Below, in pieces: positions 1 through 7,145 of a stretch of DNA of 21,092 nt (position 1 is its first letter; each line of letters opens with the position of its first letter). The translations under genes and the position numbers were made by a program. The stretch comes from an uncultured Clostridia bacterium (GTDB lineage: Bacteria > Bacillota > Clostridia > Saccharofermentanales > Saccharofermentanaceae), in NCBI GenBank assembly GCA_946545505.1, contig CAMNNN010000003.1, positions 1 to 21,092 on the forward strand, read 5' to 3'. A model generated the notes under the pieces. That model was not told the DNA's origin. It worked only from the letters and a program-made list of their open reading frames with translations, and did no database searches.

Positions 1-488
1 TCTTCACACATAACAACGCATGGATCATCTGTGCCGAGGCTTATGCGGGAAGAGGCGAGAAGGCATTCGAGTACTATTCCAAGATCGCTCCTGCTTTCAC
101 TGAAGAGACATCCGATATCCACAAGACAGAGCCTTACGTTTACGGTCAGATGATCGGCGGTAAGGATGCTAAGAACTTCGGTCAGGGCAAGAACTCCTGG
201 CTCACAGGTACAGCTGCATGGAACATGGTTGCTATCTCCCAGTACATCCTCGGCGTTAAGCCTGAGTTCGACGGCTTGAGAGTAGATCCTTCCATCCCTG
301 CTGCATGGGACGGCTTCAAGGCTACCCGTCAGTTCAGAGGCGACACATACGAGATCGAGATCAAGAATCCCGATCACGTTAACAAGGGTGTTAAGAGCCT
401 CACAGTTGACGGTCAGGCTATCGAGGGCTGCATCGTTCCCGTATGCGGCGATGGCAAGACTCATAAGGTTGAGGTTGTCCTCGGCTAA
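1..488 (+). CDS. cbp: Cellobiose phosphorylase (GH94), C-terminal part, 5' end outside window
   Basis: This is the last 161 codons (reading frame starts at base 3) of a GH94 phosphorylase, which converts cellobiose and phosphate into glucose 1-phosphate and glucose in the cytoplasm. The visible part carries family landmarks: FTHNNAW at the start, [15 protein letters not shown], then [12 protein letters not shown], which belongs to the (alpha/alpha)6 barrel, and a C-terminal beta-domain ending [11 protein letters not shown]. From memory of clostridial cellobiose phosphorylases, the match is close over this whole stretch. The catalytic Asp lies upstream and is not in the window. A cellodextrin phosphorylase follows 121 bases later, which supports a role in intracellular cellodextrin use. 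Chitobiose or laminaribiose specificity cannot be excluded from the C-terminus alone. Lysine codons are almost all AAG, as in its neighbour, suggesting high expression. Confidence 0.85.
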   Translation, partial: FTHNNAWIICAEAYAGRGEKAFEYYSKIAPAFTEETSDIHKTEPYVYGQMIGGKDAKNFGQGKNSWLTGTAAWNMVAISQYILGVKPEFDGLRVDPSIPAAWDGFKATRQFRGDTYEIEIKNPDHVNKGVKSLTVDGQAIEGCIVPVCGDGKTHKVEVVLG

Positions 489-523
489 AGCCCTATGAAT
501 TAATAAGCAGTTATTATCGGTAT

Positions 524-555
524 GACCCCGTCAATCCCTTTCGGCTGACGGGGTC
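524..555 (+). terminator. GC-rich hairpin between the two phosphorylase genes
   Basis: A perfect 10-bp stem (GACCCCGTCA at 524-533, TGACGGGGTC at 546-555) encloses a 12-base loop, 36 bases after the upstream stop codon. No run of T follows, so it is not a classical intrinsic terminator. It may attenuate, or protect the 3' end of the upstream message. The extended -10 promoter of the next gene begins four bases after it. Confidence 0.6.
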
Positions 556-558
556 TGC

Positions 559-567
559 TGATATAAT
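559..567 (+). promoter_or_regulatory. Extended -10 promoter for the cellodextrin phosphorylase gene
   Basis: TGATATAAT fits an extended -10 (TGnTATAAT) exactly, 43 bases before the ATG at 610. There is no good -35: the expected place (about 539-544) reads TTTCGG and lies in the loop and arm of the preceding hairpin, so read-through transcription and initiation here could interfere. The start codon is set by GGAGG at 596-600, nine bases before ATG. Confidence 0.5.
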
Positions 568-609
568 GTCAGTAGTTATTTCCAAGTTATTTTTCGGAGG
601 TTCCCCCAC

Positions 610-3600
610 ATGGCAAACACTATCGTGAACGGCATCAAAGCCAGAGACAAGCAGATATCTGCCAAGTCTATCGCAATGGGAAAATTCAGCAGTTTCATTG
701 AAGGTGCCGTAAGTGCCCAGTACATAGGTTTTACTAAGACTCCCGTAGTCGCGGCAGTCAGCGGACTTGAATTCGAGTCACCCGTAGTATCAGTAGTTCT
801 TCAGTTAAATGAGATCAACGATCTGCTTACTAAGCTTTTCGAGCAGGGCGTAAGCGTACTGTTCACGGCAGACGGAGACATCTATAAGGAAGGAAGCAGC
901 ACACCTGAAGCGATCAGTGCAGAGCAGAAGGCTGCTATCAAGGCTGCTATCGACGGCGCAAGAACATGGGGCGGTGAGCTTGACGGTAACGGCGAACTCA
1001 CATTCGATCCTGCAACACCTGCTCCCGGACCTCACTACTATACAAACATGCTGATCGGTAACCGTATCGGCTTCGACAGACCTTTGCAGAGCACACCTAA
1101 GAGTGCAGTAGATGCATTGGGCGGCGGTTCTTTCAGATCACATGCCGACACACAGGTTCTCGCCACAAGATGGGACTACCTGCCTGAGGAGAACGGTTTC
1201 CCGGCCAACAGACAGTTCTACCTGACAGAGAACGGCAAGCAGATCTTCTGGTCCGGCACGGCTAAGGCTGACGGTCTCAAGAAGGTTACTACAACACATT
1301 CACAGAACAGAACGATTATCTCGTATGAGCTTGAGGACGGACTTAAGGTAACAAGAACTATCTTTATCCTTCCCGCGCAGGATAATATGCCTCTGGCTAC
1401 AGAAGCTCAGATGATCAACATCGAGAACACGGGTTCCAAGGACAGAGACCTCCGTATCGTTTACACGGGTATGTTCGGAACAAAGCAGGTACATGCCTTG
1501 AGTGAGGACGTTATCTTCACGACAGTTGTCTGCGAGTCCGAGGTTTACTATGACGGTGATGAGAATATCCTCGCCATCTGTAACGACCCCAACCCCAAGA
1601 ACGCGAAGGGCAATATCCGCTGGAACACGCTCATTGTTCACGAGGACGGCAAGGTTAAGCTGCCTACACAGTACTGCGCACGTTATGCAGACTTCGTAGG
1701 AAGCGGCACACTCGCAAATCCTGAGTACATCGCATTCCTTTCCGACAAGCAGTCCCGTAAGGGTCCCGGCTTCTTCGCTCTCGCCACAAGCTTTACCGTT
1801 AAGGCCGGCGGATCCGTAAGAGCCGATAACTTCACTTGTCTTTCTTCCGACGTAGTTAACGATGCTTATGTAGTAGATAAGACGACTAACGAGGAGATCG
1901 CTAATCTCATCGCTTACTACAGCGACGAGAAGGCTCTTCCCGAGATGTACGACAAGGTAGTTAACTTCACTCATGACTACGCCAAGTACATGAAGATCTC
2001 TCACGATGATAAGAACTTCGAGTCTTACGTAAACAACAACCTGCCTTTCCAGGTCTTCTATCAGACATTCGTATCCAGATCTCTTGACTGGACACAGAAG
2101 GGTTACCGTGAGATCGGATTTAGAGAGATCCAGGACATCTTTGCTTCCATGTACTACTTTGCAGGTATGGGACAGCAGGAGTTCGTAAAGAAGCTCCTCC
2201 GCGAGTGGACAAGCAATGTTTTCGAGGCAGGTTACACAAACCACAACTTCTACTGGTACGGCAAGGAGCCCGGTCAGTGGTCTGATGACGGACTGTGGCT
2301 GCTCCAGGCACTCGACAGATATGTAAGCCTTACAGGCGACTACGACTTCCTTAAGGAAGAGGTTGTAATGGCTGAGACTTATGAGACTCCCGATGAGGCT
2401 ATGAAGGCCGTTAAGGAGGGAAGAGGTCAGAAGAGAACTATCCTCGAGACTATCAAGGCCATCATCACATACAGTGCCAAGATCTCCGTAGGTGCCCACG
2501 GCATCCCGCTCATTGACAGAGCTGACTGGAACGACTGCCTTAGAGTAGATCCCGACTTCCTGCCTGCAGGCAAGAAGCTCGAAGCATACAAGGAGCAGCT
2601 CGCTGCTAAGGGTAAGGCTTACGGAGAGGTTCCTTTCGAGTCGGAGTTCTCCGAGTCCACGATGAACGGCTTCCTTCTGAAGGTTGCCATTGATGCAGCT
2701 AAGGGTATGTTCGAGAAGACAGGTGATGCGGCTTATGCTGCTGAGCTCGGCGAGCTTTCCGAGGCAGTTAAGAAGACGATGAGAGAGAACGCATGGAAGA
2801 ATGATTTCTTCGCCAGAGTTCTGTTCAACAGAAAGGATAAGCCCGAGCTCGAGTACTTAGGTGCTGCAGGCGATAAGCTTCAGGTCGAGGATGCTCCCGG
2901 AACATACTTCCTCAATGCATTCTCCTGGTCCGTACTCTCCGGATGTGCAGACGAGCAGCAGATCTCCACAATGCTCGACTCCATGGATAAGTACATCAAG
3001 TCACCTTACGGCTTCAGACTCTGCTCCACAGTTGACTATCCGAAGATCGCTCCGAGGATCGACGTTGCGCTGTATTATCCCGGTGACCGTGAGAACGGCG
3101 GCGTATTCAAGCATGCTAACATGATGGCTGCAGCAGCTATGCTCAAGGCAGCTAAGGAAGTTTCCGATGTTGAGCTTGCAGGAAGACTCGCCAAGACAGC
3201 TTACTGGGTAATCGACTGCATCCTTCCTTACAGAACACTTAAGCATCCGTTCGACTCATGCGGTAACCCCAGGTGGTGCACACAGTACAACAACTCCAGC
3301 ACGGGTGAGAATATCGGACCTACACTCTCCGGTACATCCACATGGCTCCTGTTGTGCCTGTTCTCCTGCTTCGGTGTAGAGTTCACATCCGATGCTCTCA
3401 TCGTAGAGCCTTTGCTCAGAGACGATGACACGGAACTTAATGTAACGGTAAACAGCGGTGTTGCCGTTTACGATATCAATATCACAAAGCCTCAGGGCTT
3501 CCGCCGTACAAACGAGGGCGTAAAGGTCTTCTGTGACGGCAACGAGCTTCCTGACTGTAAGGTACCGATCTTCACGGACGGCGCTACGCATAAGGTCGAG

Positions 3601-3615
3601 GTTAAGTTCTCGTGA
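610..3615 (+). CDS. cdp: Cellodextrin phosphorylase (GH94)
   Basis: This 1001-residue protein has the usual length of clostridial cellodextrin phosphorylases. These enzymes remove a terminal glucose from cellotriose and longer chains as glucose 1-phosphate, using phosphate, in the cytoplasm. Landmarks along the chain agree with the family: APGPHYYTNMLIGNRIGFDR and the SFRSHADTQVLATRWD block in the N-terminal beta-sandwich, KGYREIGFREIQDIFASMYY and NHNFYWYGKEPG in the helical barrel, ADWND (638-642) with the catalytic acid Asp, GDRENGGVFKHANMM, and a C-terminal domain ending THKVEVKFS. The N-terminal 140 residues are the CDP-type extension that cellobiose phosphorylases lack. It follows a probable cellobiose phosphorylase, which would take over when the chain reaches the disaccharide. 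It has its own promoter-like sequence and a strong SD. Codon use is strongly biased (AAG, GAG, AAC, TTC), suggesting high expression. Confidence 0.93.
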   Translation: MANTIVNGIKARDKQISAKSIAMGKFSSFIEGAVSAQYIGFTKTPVVAAVSGLEFESPVVSVVLQLNEINDLLTKLFEQGVSVLFTADGDIYKEGSSTPEAISAEQKAAIKAAIDGARTWGGELDGNGELTFDPATPAPGPHYYTNMLIGNRIGFDRPLQSTPKSAVDALGGGSFRSHADTQVLATRWDYLPEENGFPANRQFYLTENGKQIFWSGTAKADGLKKVTTTHSQNRTIISYELEDGLKVTRTIFILPAQDNMPLATEAQMINIENTGSKDRDLRIVYTGMFGTKQVHALSEDVIFTTVVCESEVYYDGDENILAICNDPNPKNAKGNIRWNTLIVHEDGKVKLPTQYCARYADFVGSGTLANPEYIAFLSDKQSRKGPGFFALATSFTVKAGGSVRADNFTCLSSDVVNDAYVVDKTTNEEIANLIAYYSDEKALPEMYDKVVNFTHDYAKYMKISHDDKNFESYVNNNLPFQVFYQTFVSRSLDWTQKGYREIGFREIQDIFASMYYFAGMGQQEFVKKLLREWTSNVFEAGYTNHNFYWYGKEPGQWSDDGLWLLQALDRYVSLTGDYDFLKEEVVMAETYETPDEAMKAVKEGRGQKRTILETIKAIITYSAKISVGAHGIPLIDRADWNDCLRVDPDFLPAGKKLEAYKEQLAAKGKAYGEVPFESEFSESTMNGFLLKVAIDAAKGMFEKTGDAAYAAELGELSEAVKKTMRENAWKNDFFARVLFNRKDKPELEYLGAAGDKLQVEDAPGTYFLNAFSWSVLSGCADEQQISTMLDSMDKYIKSPYGFRLCSTVDYPKIAPRIDVALYYPGDRENGGVFKHANMMAAAAMLKAAKEVSDVELAGRLAKTAYWVIDCILPYRTLKHPFDSCGNPRWCTQYNNSSTGENIGPTLSGTSTWLLLCLFSCFGVEFTSDALIVEPLLRDDDTELNVTVNSGVAVYDINITKPQGFRRTNEGVKVFCDGNELPDCKVPIFTDGATHKVEVKFS

Positions 3616-3654
3616 TTCTCCGGCAAGAAGGATGATTCATATTGACTGATTTAC

Positions 3655-3684
3655 TGACGGCGTCGCTTTATGCGGCGCCTGTCA
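3655..3684 (+). terminator. Hairpin after the cellodextrin phosphorylase gene
   Basis: TGACGGCGTCGC (3655-3666) pairs with GCGGCGCCTGTCA (3672-3684) around a short TTTAT loop, with one bulged A and one G-U pair. A second, competing outer pairing (ATTGAC at 3641-3646 with GTCAAT at 3681-3686) is possible. It lies 40 bases after the stop. As with the hairpin at 524-555, no T-run follows; the next bases are ATATATAGG and lead straight into the next ribosome-binding site. Confidence 0.55.
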
Positions 3685-3703
3685 ATATATAGGAATTTGC
3701 TGA

Positions 3704-4924
3704 ATGATTAATCGCTGCAGAAATTGTACGGGACAGCTGGTCTTCGATCCGGGAAAGCAGATGCTTATCTGTGATAACTGCGGGGGAACATTTGCCCCCG
3801 GAGATTACGGTGTCACGGAAAAGGAACTTCTTTGGGATACCAAGGTCGAATCCCTAAGCGATATATACGGTTTGGAGGCTCCCGAATATATAGACCGCTA
3901 TGTATATATCTGCAAAAGCTGCGGAGGAGAGGTCATCATCAACGGGACGGAAGTCTCGACGAGATGTCTTTACTGCGGCAATACCGCGGTCGTATTCAGC
4001 AGGATCGCCAAGCAGAAAAGACCGGGGTATATCCTTCCTTTCAAATTAACTGCCGATGAGGCTCTGGGAGCAGTGCGCGAGCAGTTCGGTAAAGGATTCT
4101 TTATCCCCAAGAGCATCAGGAATTTCAAGCCGGATGAAGTACGCGGCATTTATATTCCTTACTGGATCGTTAACTGCCGTCATAAAGGTTCGGTTGTAGT
4201 ATCCGGAAGCGTCAGAAGCGGCAGAAGGACCAGGACCGAGTATTTCGGCAGGGCAGGTGTTATGAATATCACGGGCCTTCCTCTGGACGGTTCAAGAATG
4301 CTCTCCGATGAGAGCAGTTCAAGACTCGAGCCATATAACCTGTATGATCTTACGTCCTTCAACGAAGAGTATCTTCTCGGATTCTATTCGAATATCTCCG
4401 ATGTCACTTACGGAAATCTCAAGAGTGCGGCGAGCAAAAGGGCTGATGAATACTTTGATGAACTGGTCCTTAGGAATGTGCATGAGGCAAGTTCGATCAG
4501 GATTCATTCGGAACAGCACCGGACCGATATTGATTATAAGCACTTGAAGTATGCGATGCTGCCCGCATGGTTTATTACATATACTCATAAGGGGACTCAC
4601 AATACGGTAGTTGTTAACGGACAGACCGGCAAAGTGGTATGCGGTGTTCCCTGGGATAAGAGACTTTTCTTCCTTTTGATGACAGCTGCTGGACTTTTAC
4701 TGACGGGTCTGTTTTTCCTGATATTCAGGAACCTGCTGCCGCTTCTTATCGACTTTAACTTCGAGAAGAGTACTGTGGCGGGAATAGAGATCCTGGCGGT
4801 AATTGCAGCGGGAACGGCCGCTTTGTTCTCATGCGGTATAGCAAGGATCAGGAAGGTTATGAGCAGTATAGATCTTACGCAGGATGTATCTATCTTTAAT
4901 TTCGCGGGAAGGAGACAGGGGTAA
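3704..4924 (+). CDS. Double zinc-ribbon protein with C-terminal membrane anchor
   Basis: This is a 406-residue protein of the TFIIB-type/zinc-ribbon kind common in Clostridia and without a settled function. Two zinc ribbons are visible: CRNC (5-8) with CDNC (23-26), and CKSC (70-73) with CLYC (88-91). A soluble domain of about 200 residues follows, with aromatic-rich strands such as GIYIPYWIV and AMLPAWFITY. Near the end are two hydrophobic helices, about 321-350 and 360-382. Topology suggests cytosolic zinc ribbons held at the membrane. AGGA at 3691-3694 is nine bases before the ATG. The next gene starts directly after the stop, so the two are probably co-translated. The zinc ribbons might bind nucleic acid or protein; which one cannot be told from sequence. 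Confidence 0.8.
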   Translation: MINRCRNCTGQLVFDPGKQMLICDNCGGTFAPGDYGVTEKELLWDTKVESLSDIYGLEAPEYIDRYVYICKSCGGEVIINGTEVSTRCLYCGNTAVVFSRIAKQKRPGYILPFKLTADEALGAVREQFGKGFFIPKSIRNFKPDEVRGIYIPYWIVNCRHKGSVVVSGSVRSGRRTRTEYFGRAGVMNITGLPLDGSRMLSDESSSRLEPYNLYDLTSFNEEYLLGFYSNISDVTYGNLKSAASKRADEYFDELVLRNVHEASSIRIHSEQHRTDIDYKHLKYAMLPAWFITYTHKGTHNTVVVNGQTGKVVCGVPWDKRLFFLLMTAAGLLLTGLFFLIFRNLLPLLIDFNFEKSTVAGIEILAVIAAGTAALFSCGIARIRKVMSSIDLTQDVSIFNFAGRRQG

Positions 4925-5158
4925 ATGGATATACTCGCATTAATAATCTCACTGGGCCTCGGGTTCGGAGTGTCTTTACTTATTTTCTCCTCTCTGCTCA
5001 TAAGATCTAACGATATCGGCAACGCGGCAGGATCGAAATCCCAATATACATTCGGCATTGATTATGAGATAAGAAGGAATAACTTAAGCCGGGGCGAAGC
5101 TGATTCATTCGGATCAGGTTATATAAGCGAGGAAGAAAACCTTCCGACTGGTGTATAA
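4925..5158 (+). CDS. Small membrane protein coupled to the zinc-ribbon gene
   Basis: A 77-residue protein with one N-terminal transmembrane helix (about residues 4-26), followed by a polar tail rich in Ser, Asn, Glu and Gly. The ATG follows the previous stop with no gap, and AAGGAG at 4909-4914 is a good SD, so it is likely translated with the zinc-ribbon protein and may be its membrane partner. I do not recognise a family. The reading frame stops at a TAA inside the left copy of a duplicated sequence. The same frame then stays open for 34 more codons and encodes a second hydrophobic helix, so the protein may once have been about 112 residues with two helices. Confidence 0.65.
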   Translation: MDILALIISLGLGFGVSLLIFSSLLIRSNDIGNAAGSKSQYTFGIDYEIRRNNLSRGEADSFGSGYISEEENLPTGV

Positions 5159-5191
5159 TTGACTGATAACGAAGCGGAGGGGTCAGATGCC
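5153..5191 (+). repeat. Left direct repeat, copy of the hprK ribosome-binding region
   Basis: These 39 bases match 7132-7171 with two substitutions (GAC versus AAA after TATAATT) and one missing C. The shared part includes TATAATT, TGATAAC, and an exact 21-base block ending in the GGAGG SD, ATG and CC of hprK. This copy has lost hprK: from its ATG (5187) only 15 codons are open. The match may extend a few bases further (ATTATGC versus TTATTC) with one indel. It looks like the fossil left end of an insertion or duplication. Confidence 0.85.
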
Positions 5192-5263
5192 ATTATGCTC
5201 GGCATCGGAATTATGTGTGCAAGTCTGTCGGTAGTCTTCTTAAGAAAGACCAGAATATCCTGA
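5159..5263 (+). other. In-frame continuation after the small membrane gene; possible 22-aa membrane peptide
   Basis: The frame of the 77-residue gene stays open past its TAA for 34 codons to TGA at 5261-5263. It encodes TDNEAEGSDA and then a hydrophobic segment, MLGIGIMCASLSVVFLRKTR. Either this is the severed C-terminal helix of the upstream protein, or it is a separate 22-residue single-helix peptide starting at ATG 5195, with GGAGG at 5176-5180 placed rather far (14 bases) upstream. A terminator follows at once. The +1-frame alternative starting at 5187 gives a 15-residue cysteine-containing peptide with no sign of function. Confidence 0.35.
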
Positions 5264-5279
5264 TGTAACTAAAATAATT

Positions 5280-5321
5280 AAGGCTGTCTTAAGGTGAAAT
5301 AAATCACTTTAGGGCAGCCTT
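5280..5321. terminator. Bidirectional terminator between convergent genes
   Basis: An 18-bp stem, AAGGCTGTCTTAAGGTGA against TCACTTTAGGGCAGCCTT, with a six-base AATAAA loop; three pairs are G-U type. On the + strand it is followed by TCTAATTGTTG, and on the minus strand by TTAATTATTTTAG, so both sides have a partial U-tract. It lies 31 bases beyond the minus-strand Rpn-family stop codon and can end transcripts coming from both directions. Confidence 0.85.
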
Positions 5322-5352
5322 TCTAATTGTTGCTGATTATTCGCCGGGGAGT

Positions 5353-6204
5353 TTATCCTGCAAGCTCCTTGATGGTCTCGAGCGGGAGACTTGTTGATTC
5401 TGCAATGTCATCATAGGTGAATTTACCCATGGAAAGCATCTTCTTTGCAGCCTCGATATTAGCCTGAATCTGTCCTTTCTCGAAGCCCTTCTTTATACCT
5501 TCTTCTATACCGTCGGATCTCCCGTCTTCATATACTTCGTCAAATATAGTCATTACATCGTCTCCCTTCTGTTTTTCCTTTTTCTCGTTGACAACTTCAG
5601 CCAGTTCTTTGTAATTCATTTTATCTGCATCGGTTGCATTGAGGTCATCGATCAGTTTTTGAAGTCTGTGATTACCTTTGTAACTGCAGTTCAGAATGAT
5701 GATCTTCGAACCGTCGTTGAAAGGTTCGTTGTCGTCGGTTTTTCTTACTATCCGATAAATGGGCTTCCCCCTTTTGAGTATATCATCGCTGCACAGGAAT
5801 ATCACGACGTTCTGCCGCAAGTCTTTGAAGTCCTGATTCTTCTTGAGATCTCTGTGAGTATCCAGCATCGCGGAGTGGTATCGTGCTCTCTGAGGAATGT
5901 GATAATCCTTGGATTTTTGTACTTCGACATTCAGAACATCTCCTGTCGATGCATCTTTGGCAAATGAATCCAATGTTATGCTTCTTCCTGAATAGTTATC
6001 GATGTGATCTTGGATATGGAAGTCTTCGATTTCCAGTTCCGGTTTATCAAGTATTATTCTAAGAATGAGTCTGAAAGCTTCCGGGTTTTCTGCCATACAC
6101 AGCCTGAAGAACATGTCGTCCATAAGACAGCTCTCCCGAATAGTTTTTCTTCCTTCCTGAAGATAACGGCTGTTGTCTTTATCTTTATACTTTCGTCCTT
6201 TCAT
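5353..6204 (-). CDS. Rpn/PDDEXK_2 family putative nuclease (transposase-like)
   Basis: This 283-residue protein belongs to the PD-(D/E)XK nuclease family transposase group (Rpn, recombination-promoting nuclease relatives) that is widespread in gut Clostridia. The N-terminal DDMFFRLCMAENPEAFRLIL block is typical. The nuclease core shows LDSFAKDASTGDVLNVEVQ, with likely catalytic Asp79, Glu94 and Gln96, followed by RARYHSAMLD. The C-terminus has the charged EDGRSDGIEEGIKKGFEKG stretch and a terminal helical motif (FTYDDIAESTSLPLETIKEL). GGAGAG lies seven bases before the ATG. It is the only clear minus-strand gene in the window and sits inside the repeat-flanked island. Rpn proteins of E. coli are reported to promote RecA-independent recombination; whether this one moves DNA or is a domesticated nuclease cannot be told here. 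Confidence 0.88.
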   Translation of the reverse strand: MKGRKYKDKDNSRYLQEGRKTIRESCLMDDMFFRLCMAENPEAFRLILRIILDKPELEIEDFHIQDHIDNYSGRSITLDSFAKDASTGDVLNVEVQKSKDYHIPQRARYHSAMLDTHRDLKKNQDFKDLRQNVVIFLCSDDILKRGKPIYRIVRKTDDNEPFNDGSKIIILNCSYKGNHRLQKLIDDLNATDADKMNYKELAEVVNEKKEKQKGDDVMTIFDEVYEDGRSDGIEEGIKKGFEKGQIQANIEAAKKMLSMGKFTYDDIAESTSLPLETIKELAG

Positions 6205-6238
6205 AGTAGTGCTCTCCGTATAGTTTTACGTGGCCACG

Positions 6239-6268
6239 AAGATATGAATTGATGATACTATGTGTCAA
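6239..6268 (-). promoter_or_regulatory. Promoter of the Rpn-family gene
   Basis: On the minus strand a consensus -35, TTGACA (6268-6263), is followed after 18 bases by TATCTT (6244-6239) as a weaker -10. The predicted start is near 6232, leaving a leader of about 28 bases with GGAGAG before the ATG at 6204. The phased repeat array begins 12 bases upstream of this -35. Confidence 0.55.
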
Positions 6269-6280
6269 GCTGTTAAAAAC

Positions 6281-6320
6281 CGACAATTGTCGACAAAAAA
6301 CGACAAAACACGACAAAGGT
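6281..6320. repeat. Four tandem 10-base CGACAA repeats with phased A-tracts
   Basis: CGACAA begins at 6281, 6291, 6301 and 6311, exactly ten bases apart, each followed by four variable bases (TTGT, AAAA, AACA, AGGT). The first unit and the start of the second form a perfect 12-base palindrome, CGACAATTGTCG. The A-tracts fall on one face of the helix and should bend the DNA. The array lies at roughly -49 to -88 relative to the Rpn promoter (read as TTGTCG there), and also upstream of the divergent membrane gene. It suits an activator or autoregulator site. Confidence 0.7.
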
Positions 6321-6431
6321 CTGTAGGGTGCAACCTATACTGTAAGTAGAATTAATAGCATACAACTTGCATTGGAAGTGTCTTTTAAACCATTACCGCC
6401 GGTGATAGTCTTTATCATGAAGGATGCAATT

Positions 6432-7145
6432 ATGAAGAATGTGTGTAAAGTATTATTCTTTCTCGGGATGTTGATGATGGCAGCGGCACTGACACTGTCA
6501 TTTATGAATCCTCATTACATGGTGCCATACGGATTGGTTTACAGAACTCAATATGAGATTCCGGCGGTTCTTATGGATTATGAAGGTGTCGATTGGCATA
6601 ACATCGGTCATTGGAAGCCTGTGACAGTTGTTAATCTGGCGATTACAGAGAGGGAGTATCAGCCGGAAGAAGTAAGGATAATTAACATCACCGGCGACAC
6701 CTGTACTATCTTGAAGGATTTTGGCCATGGAAACAGGACATATGCGGATAGTGTTCCTTTAGCGAGTCTGAGTTATGATGCTGGTGATGTGGAGTATGCA
6801 AGGAGTATAGATAACGATTTTAGAGCCGAGATTCACTATGGTTCGATGGTTTCTGTTGATTACGGAAACGGAGAAAGAGAGTTTTTCCAATTTGATGTCA
6901 GTCAACACGGAGCTGATTATCCTTCCGATTTTATAGGCGTTCCAAAGCGGCATTATAAAAACGAAATGATCATCATTGCACTTATGTTAGTCAATGTGCT
7001 GATAAACTTTATTTCTAAGTTATTTATGGACAGCAGATGCAAGCTGAAAAAGGATAACAAAGCTCTTTTGAAGACCCTCATTATTCTGAATGTATTGCAT
7101 CTCACCGTTTCAGTTTTTGTCTTGTGGTGTTGTATAATTAAATGA
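6432..7145 (+). CDS. Orphan membrane protein of unknown function
   Basis: I do not recognise this 237-residue protein. It has an N-terminal hydrophobic helix (about 5-23), an extracytoplasmic-looking beta-rich domain of about 150 residues with several Asp, Tyr and Gly, then two closely spaced helices (about 179-198 and 213-235) ending in CCIIK. I start it at the ATG at 6432 because GAAGGA at 6419-6424 is a strong, well-spaced SD. The frame runs back to a TTG at 6372, and another ATG is at 6417, but neither has a ribosome-binding site. The stop codon lies within the right direct repeat, 21 bases before hprK. Base composition looks more AT-rich than the flanking housekeeping genes, as does the neighbouring Rpn gene, consistent with cargo of an inserted segment. 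Confidence 0.65.
   Translation: MKNVCKVLFFLGMLMMAAALTLSFMNPHYMVPYGLVYRTQYEIPAVLMDYEGVDWHNIGHWKPVTVVNLAITEREYQPEEVRIINITGDTCTILKDFGHGNRTYADSVPLASLSYDAGDVEYARSIDNDFRAEIHYGSMVSVDYGNGEREFFQFDVSQHGADYPSDFIGVPKRHYKNEMIIIALMLVNVLINFISKLFMDSRCKLKKDNKALLKTLIILNVLHLTVSVFVLWCCIIK

Noticed and set aside
1300..2499. Long open frame of 399 codons on the minus strand
   Set aside because: It lies wholly inside the well-supported cellodextrin phosphorylase gene; strong codon bias keeps the opposite strand free of stops. The translated protein is a Leu/Val/Ser-rich string without any motif.
6281..6320. CRISPR-like array
   Set aside because: The repeat unit is only 10 bases with no spacers of 25-40 bases, and no cas genes are present.
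6325..6345. ECF-sigma-like -35 (TGCAACC) and the near-palindrome AGGGTGCAACCT upstream of the orphan membrane gene
   Set aside because: No CGTC-type -10 follows at the proper distance, and the palindrome has two mismatches; too weak to list as a site.
6372..6431. Upstream TTG start for the orphan membrane protein
   Set aside because: No SD precedes it, while ATG at 6432 has GAAGGA at good spacing and begins directly before the membrane helix.
5192..7131. Island as a standard insertion sequence
   Set aside because: I found no terminal inverted repeats or short target duplication, and the Rpn-type gene is not a DDE transposase; the flanking repeats are much longer than normal target-site duplications.
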